Assembly (NCBI GenBank): GCA_037952775.1 | Contig: JBANAY010000003.1 | Coordinates: forward strand, 15,128,001 to 15,192,000 | DNA: 64,000 nt | Direction: 5' to 3' | Origin: Clonostachys chloroleuca | Taxonomy: Eukaryota > Ascomycota > Sordariomycetes > Hypocreales > Bionectriaceae | In this document: piece after piece, positions 58,743 through 64,000 of the stretch | Position numbering within the stretch: position 1 is the stretch's first letter | Layout: each line of letters starts with the position of its first letter | Position numbers and translations under genes: made by a program | The notes under the pieces: generated by a model | Told to the model about the DNA's origin: nothing | The model's database searches: none | The model's input: only the letters and a program-made list of their open reading frames with translations

Positions 58743-60702
58743 TCAGGAGTCAACTCTCAACCCTTGTAGTTTGCCTCCGTCCATCCACCCTTCAACAATC
58801 TCCTGGAAGCTGAGGATACCTTCACCCCAATAGGATCTGATGGCCATGGCGTGCTCTTCCTCTTCTGTGAGGTTCTTCCGACTCTGGAGAAGGCCCTCCC
58901 CAGTCAAATATCCCGGGGTGCACGCAGGGAAAGCAGCAAACCATCGCGCCCGCTCCGCAATTTTGGCCGACCAGGCATCCTCAGCGCCCTTTTCAACTTC
59001 GACACTTGCTCTTTCCGGGTTCTGTGCACGTTCGAGAGTCCCCTTCACTATGTGGGCGATTAGTCGAGAAAGAATACTATAAAAGCTGTGCGCATTCTGG
59101 GACACTGAGCCCCCGTTTCCCGAGGCAAAGAAGAGATTTGGAAATCCGTTAGTCACGGCACCATAGAAAGTGCCATAATCTTCTCCATCCCACTTACTCT
59201 TCAACGAGCAGCCGTCACGTCCAGTGAGAGGTGCAGCAAGTGCGGATGAAGGGCAGGAGTCAACCAATCCAACGGTGTAACCCGTTGCCAATATCAGAAC
59301 GTCGAGCTCGTATTCACTGCCATTGGCCATGACGCCATTTGGAGTGTAAGCCTCGACGCCTTGGCCGTCTGTGTCAACCAGCGTCACGTTGGGTTCATTG
59401 AAGATGCTGAGATAGACTCCGTGAAAGGTCGGGCGCTTGCAAAAGCCAGGGTACCAGGCTTTGAGCTTTTCGGCCGTCGACGGGTCCTTGACCACGGCGT
59501 CGACGTGTGAGCGCATTTCTTCCGCCCATGGATGGTCTATGTCCATCATGTCTTTGACGTGTTGTTCCTCCATTTCTCGAGTGATGATTTTGCCTGAATA
59601 GCCCGCCATGGCTCTCATTCCATATACCTTGGACCAGCCATCGTGTATCTTGTTCACAACATCTGGCTTTCCCGTAAACATGGCGTCCAGATTCTTGATC
59701 CGTGCATATTGCCAACCAGACTCATTAGCTACATGGGCCCAATCTGTATCTGTAACTTCCTTTTGTACCTGCGGTCCCACGTACGACGGCGTGCGCTGAA
59801 AGACGTAGAGATGCTTTGCCCATTTTGCCAAATGAGGGGCGACTTGGGTCGCCGTGGCACCCGTTCCAATGATACCGACTCTCTTGCCCTTGAATTTGAC
59901 CATGTCTGGGTTCTCCTGCGACCCACCGCTTTTCGACCAGTCCCAGCGTCCAGTATGCATGAGTATCTTGTCTGGCGTACTATCAAAGGCTTGCACGCCA
60001 TTCAACTTTGGGGCGTGAGGGGCCGTCTGTATACCGCCGGCCAGAATCAAGAACTGTGACCGAACAGTAAGGTGCTCTGGCTCATGATGGGGACCTAGAC
60101 TGCGGCTCAAGGTGACAACCCAGCGCTTTGCCTCTTCATTCCAGCTTTGGCCAGTCACCGTAGTTGCAAACTGGCCTTGGATGTTCCATGTATGAGCAAT
60201 TCGTTCAAGATGCTCTTGAATCTCGTGGCCGTGGCAACTATTCTACTTTGTAAGCAAAATTAAAACATCCTCGACTTGACGCTTTGCCAACTCACTATCT
60301 ATGCCTGGGCCTGTAGCCAGTTTCCTCTAGCAGCGGCACGTAACAGTACCCCTCGATATCGCACGCGACACCGGGGTACCGGTTCCAGTAACATGTGCCT
60401 CCGAAGCCTCCCGCCTTGTCGACAATGACGAGGTCGGTGCTGTTGATGCCAGCTTCAGTCACCAAGCGGTGAGCGACCATCAAGCTCAGCATTCCACCTC
60501 CAGCGATGAGAACCTTGACCTCAGATCCATCCCTAAGCGGACAGCCTTTGGAAGCAAGAGCGTCGTGGTCAACGTAGGGGTCGGTATCCATGCCAGCAAG
60601 CACGGGGTCTCGAAAGTCCACATACTGAGCGACTTGGTCGGCACGGAGTCGCTTCGTCCGCTCGGCAGCATATTTTTCGATCAATTCCTCTGGTATGGCC
60701 AT
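58743..60702 (-). CDS. Flavin-dependent (Baeyer-Villiger-type) monooxygenase
   Basis: FAD/NADPH enzyme inserting oxygen next to a ketone or hydroxylating a substrate. Exons 60702-60296 and 60237-58743 give 633 aa. The junction forms RPRHRYCHGHEIQEH, matching the family's Y-S/C-x-G block. The FAD motif is GGGMLS (residues 68-73), where the third Gly of GxGxxG is Ser. The FGGTCYWNRYPGVACD segment that follows is canonical. The BVMO fingerprint region reads LMHTGRWDW (about residue 225), with H present but the leading F and final P not matched. The second nucleotide-binding site is GIIGTGATATQVAP. Full length, no lesions. Its gene lies between the Old Yellow Enzyme and another Zn2Cys6 gene. Confidence 0.88.
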
Positions 60703-61314
60703 TTCGAAGAGCTATCTGCTATGACTTGGTTGGTTTGTTGCTCGAGTTGATGCGGTGATGTTGAGTCTGGCTCTGTTTTATCGGGCGAAGTGGGTGGTAG
60801 TTGGTCTTTCTTATAGCCATGTTGCTGCTGCTGGAAAGTTTCTGCAATCGTTCTGAAGTACATAGATTTCTCCGTCTGCCATGTCATTAAACAATCGACC
60901 CAGAGACCCGTTAGACGGTAGTAGCTGGAAAATGGAGTTGTAGATTCCTCATTGGCTACGGTATACTAGGATGGATGTGATTATTCTTCCGCGCTTTGCC
61001 AAGACTCCAGCACCGGCTTGGCCTCAAAAGTGGAGGCTGAATCATTTGCTGATGCAGAGACGAAGACATGCGGATGCATTCTCACGCCTCCACTTTCCAT
61101 CTTTGGAAGCTCTATCATGGGAACTCAAACGACGTGGACTCGTCCTTAACAAAACAAGAAAGAAGGAAAAAGGAGATAAGTTCATGATGTACCCACCTCA
61201 TTCAGGACTGGAGCATCGCTTGTCATCCTCCTGCTCTAAGTTGCCTTGTTCTCAGTAGACTTGTTTTTTTTTTAAAGAAAAGTTGCATGTAAATAAAGTG
61301 TTATCATTACCAAG
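60703..61314. other. Promoter region of the monooxygenase, no gene
   Basis: About 610 nt between the monooxygenase ATG and the stop of the next regulator. A short inverted repeat GCCTC-AAAAGTG-GAGGC lies near 61022. Otherwise nothing. Confidence 0.4.
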
Positions 61315-63540
61315 CTAAAGGCCATCTTTTGAATCCTGTAGTAATCGGCGAGACACCATCATGTTCAACCTCTCAATGGCCGCAGTTAGCGGTTCCAACT
61401 CCACTACATTTCTCGAAATCACCTTTAGTCCATCGAAAACACGTTGCAATAAGGCAGCATCTCCTCCAGAACCATGTGAGATTTTCGAATACAATAGGTT
61501 GGTGACCAAGTATGCGTACGGTAAGTGTGCTTGTAAGACGGCAAATGTGACCGAGACGGTCGCCATGAAGGCATAGCATTCAGAAGAAGGTCAGCCATCT
61601 GGAGAACATGTCGGGATGCTTTGAGCGTCAGAGGAAGTCTGGCAACCTCGATATCAATCGCTTCACTCTCCATGGTGTCAAAATTAGCCGTAGTGATGGC
61701 GTGACAGAGCATGAAGAGGATACAAATGTATCCTTCCATAGCCAGGCCAGCAAGCGTCCACAACTGGCCATCGGAGACGATAATCTTCTTTACCCACTCA
61801 TCCTAATCACTTACAGCGTCAGATCTGCTGCAAGCTCATCGATATTCTGGTTTTGAGAGACTCTTACTACTTCCCATTGCTCATATAATGCCTCAACCTT
61901 GTGACACAGCGCCTCCGTCTTCGAAACAAGCTCCAGATCAGGCTTGACTTTAGCATTTTCCAGTAACTGCAAGAACTCCATCAGGATAAACGATCGCCGT
62001 GAACCGATCAAGAATCGAAGAGCGGTTATCTCTTCTGTTTCTGCCTCTTCTGATTGTTGTAGGCCTAATGCAGTCACCCATGGGAGGTTCACTTGCGCGT
62101 CGTACCGAGCGCCGCCTACTATAGCGGGTGGCTTGTCATGGATTAGGTGGAAATAGATATCCATGCCCACAAGCTCCCAGAAGCCTTTCCGGCTTGCTTC
62201 TAGCACCGAGCTTCCTAAGCTAGACAAGCCCGAGCCGACACTGTTGTCAAGGCGATGTAGCTCAATCTTCTCGGCGTACTGGCAGGCGCGCCTGAACATG
62301 GTCCAGCTGAGCTCAAGTTCAAAGCGCTCCGCAGCCACTCGTACCTAGTCAAAGAACTGCGATTAGCGCACTGATACACACCCCTGTTGATCAAAGGCAT
62401 AAAGGGTATCACCATGAAAAACGCGGCGACAAAGTCCGTAGCTGTTCCCGTGGCGTATGGCTCCCAGGCGAGCAATGCGCGCAGGCAGTGATGGTACAGC
62501 TTGTTCCTTGTTTCTACATCCTCGGAAGCTGGTGTTGACTGCCGGTGGAGCAAGCAACCATGATATAAAATGCAGTAGTAGACAACGCAGATGGACGCGT
62601 CAAGATGCACATTGGGTAGCCCGATGATATCCGGCATCAGTTCTATGAGCCTGATATTTAAGAAAGCTGGGAACAGATCTTCGCTCAGATGGGCGAAGTA
62701 ACCTGTGCGGAGCATACCAGAGTGAGCAGAGAATCCTTGCTCGACGTTGATAGAATCAGTTCTAGCTCACTCTTGATCCATGATTTGGCCAATTCCGGTT
62801 CAAAGTGAAAGTCATCTACAGGACTAATAAGAGAGTTACGGTGCTGGCCTACAAGGTGCTGTACTTGGCCAATTGCCCGTTGGAGGATAGAAGTCGGCGC
62901 ACTCGATTCTGACGAGATCCATGGTGACCCTTGGCCGTTAGAGGCAAGACTGGAGCTGCAAGTTGGTGTTGAAGCTCTTAGCTCAACGCTTCTTCCCACA
63001 TGATCAGCAACATGCTCTGACGGTTCTGACTGGTTCCGTGATGCGTATGCATAGGCTGTGCTGAACGGGGCCGACATGTGCTGGGCTTGAAGATGCATGC
63101 GGTCTTCAAGGCGGTCTAATCGCTGTACAACAGTGGCCAATACGCGCTCGATCGACCTTGGTCAGTCAATCATACTGTCCAGTATTCCAGCCAAAGCTCA
63201 CGCATCGCTTACCCTACTCGATCCCCAGTCGTCTGGACGGGTCGCCTCTGCGCCCGCCGAGCATAGAGACATTCGACATCCTGCTCTTCGCACCTATTAC
63301 AGACAGGCATGCGGCGGTTACAGCGAACCTTTCCCGTGTTAGTTCAAGCTTGATGAAGAACAACGCCACGAATGGCACTGACCTTCTTTGCCCTACATCT
63401 TTTGCACTACACGCACCCAGCATACGACAGGTTAGTCCGCCATGCCTGAGTTTAGGCGATTGATCGAGACCCCGCACAGCTGCTTGCGAGTAGATACTTA
63501 CTGAAATTGGATTGAGCTCCTCCTCTTGCGTGTCAGCCAT
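61315..63540 (-). CDS. Zn2Cys6 transcription factor with 24-nt microexon, two frame breaks
   Basis: From MADTQEEELNPIS (exon 1, 63540-63502) the gene continues through a 24-nt exon (63406-63383, CKRCRAKK) and exon 3 (63328-63213). Together they form a perfect cluster C-KR-C-RAKKVR-C-NRRMPV-C-NR-C-EEQDVE-C. Exon 4 starts at 63156. The TF domain includes GLPNVHLDASICVVYYCILYHG, RVAAERFELELSWTMFRRACQYAE after an intron at 62412-62345, and GFWELVGMDIYFHLIHDKP. Another intron lies at 61867-61803. The frame breaks twice by one nucleotide, near 62717 (LTL to MLRTGYFAHL) and near 61582 (ADLLL to ECYAFMATVSV), each fixable by one base in a short run. It is either a dying gene or assembly errors. Possible regulator of the OYE/monooxygenase pair. 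Confidence 0.72.
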
Positions 63541-64000
63541 GGGTTTTGACGGACTTCGGACTGGGGCAAAATGGCGAGTGGAGGCTGGATTCAGATGCAG
63601 ATTGTCAACGAAACGCAAAAGGAAATAGATGACGGACTGGAGAAAAGGCCGAAAGCAGGGTTGCGTGACTTTTTACTTCCACTGGGCTAGCGCCAGGAGT
63701 TTGCTAAGAAAGGAGGCCGAATTCTTTATGGCCGGTGTCTTGACAAAGTCCGGATGCCGGAAATAGGGATCATCAATTCTCTTGTGGTCTCGGTAGTTAC
63801 TAGACATATCCTTTAGAGAGATCCCCGTGAAGAAATATGACTACGACGTGAGGGTAATCTATCAGCTTCTAGATGGAACACAAAGGGAAACATCTCATAG
63901 TTAATTGGCTTGAAACAGCGATTTTGAACTAAAGCTTGCTGAAGGTTGTAGCGGACCTATGTTCCGTCTCTAGCTCTGTATCACAGAGTTCTGCTTGCTA
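63541..64000. other. Upstream region at window end, nothing supported
   Basis: About 460 nt upstream of the last regulator. No gene start or known element recognised before the window ends. Confidence 0.4.

Noticed and set aside
1..64000. CRISPR arrays, bacterial operons, intact transposons
   Set aside because: None seen; the gene structure is eukaryotic with introns, and no terminal repeats or intact transposase were found.

Overview
The window is nuclear DNA of a filamentous ascomycete (Pezizomycotina). Most genes carry short introns (about 50-120 nt) with GT..AG ends and a CTAAC-type branch site. The gene content is also typical: Zn2Cys6 and C2H2 regulators, a HeLo-domain protein, a DUF6604 relic, a TRI12-type MFS transporter, secreted proteases and a short heme-thiolate peroxidase. 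A sordariomycete is my best guess, but the sequence does not settle the genus. I joined exons by hand, checking splice-site phase and family continuity. Every multi-exon model below closes in frame unless a frameshift is stated.

Layout. 0-7 kb: a type II NADH dehydrogenase, a decayed 2OG-Fe(II) dioxygenase-like relic and a large DUF6604 pseudogene. 9-30 kb: a mitochondrial acyl-CoA thioesterase, a secreted S41 protease, a small secreted protein whose three exons are too short to stand out, a C2H2 regulator, a minisatellite, a kinesin motor, a subtilisin-like protease, a conserved fungal protein of unknown function, an M14 carboxypeptidase, a single-pass cell-surface protein and an Mpv17-like membrane protein. 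31-45 kb: a cluster of amidase, SDR, fused double Zn2Cys6 regulator, second amidase and MFS transporter. 45-54 kb: a secreted EEP-fold phosphodiesterase, a chloroperoxidase-like enzyme, a HeLo-domain protein with a possible amyloid motif, a GH43 enzyme, a multi-TM protein and an intron-containing tRNA-Tyr. 54-63.5 kb: Zn2Cys6 regulator, Old Yellow Enzyme, Baeyer-Villiger-type monooxygenase and a second Zn2Cys6 regulator.

The strongest candidate for an undescribed system is the 31-45 kb cluster. Its amidase-1 promoter and its SDR/regulator promoter share a two-part module: an exact 16-mer plus a 21-mer with 19 matches, separated by 18 or 19 nt. The amidase-2/MFS promoter carries three CCGAC boxes at 17-bp period that reuse the same cores. 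Between these promoters lies one gene of about 1258 codons encoding two complete Zn2Cys6-plus-fungal-TF units in tandem. This suggests one regulon for uptake or export and hydrolysis/oxidation of an unknown amide compound.

A caution for all gene models: several otherwise conserved genes (kinesin, M14, S41, Mpv17-like, HeLo, one Zn2Cys6 regulator) are broken by single-nucleotide changes, mostly in short homopolymers. This looks more like assembly error than independent gene death. The DUF6604 and dioxygenase relics also carry in-frame stops and look like real pseudogenes.
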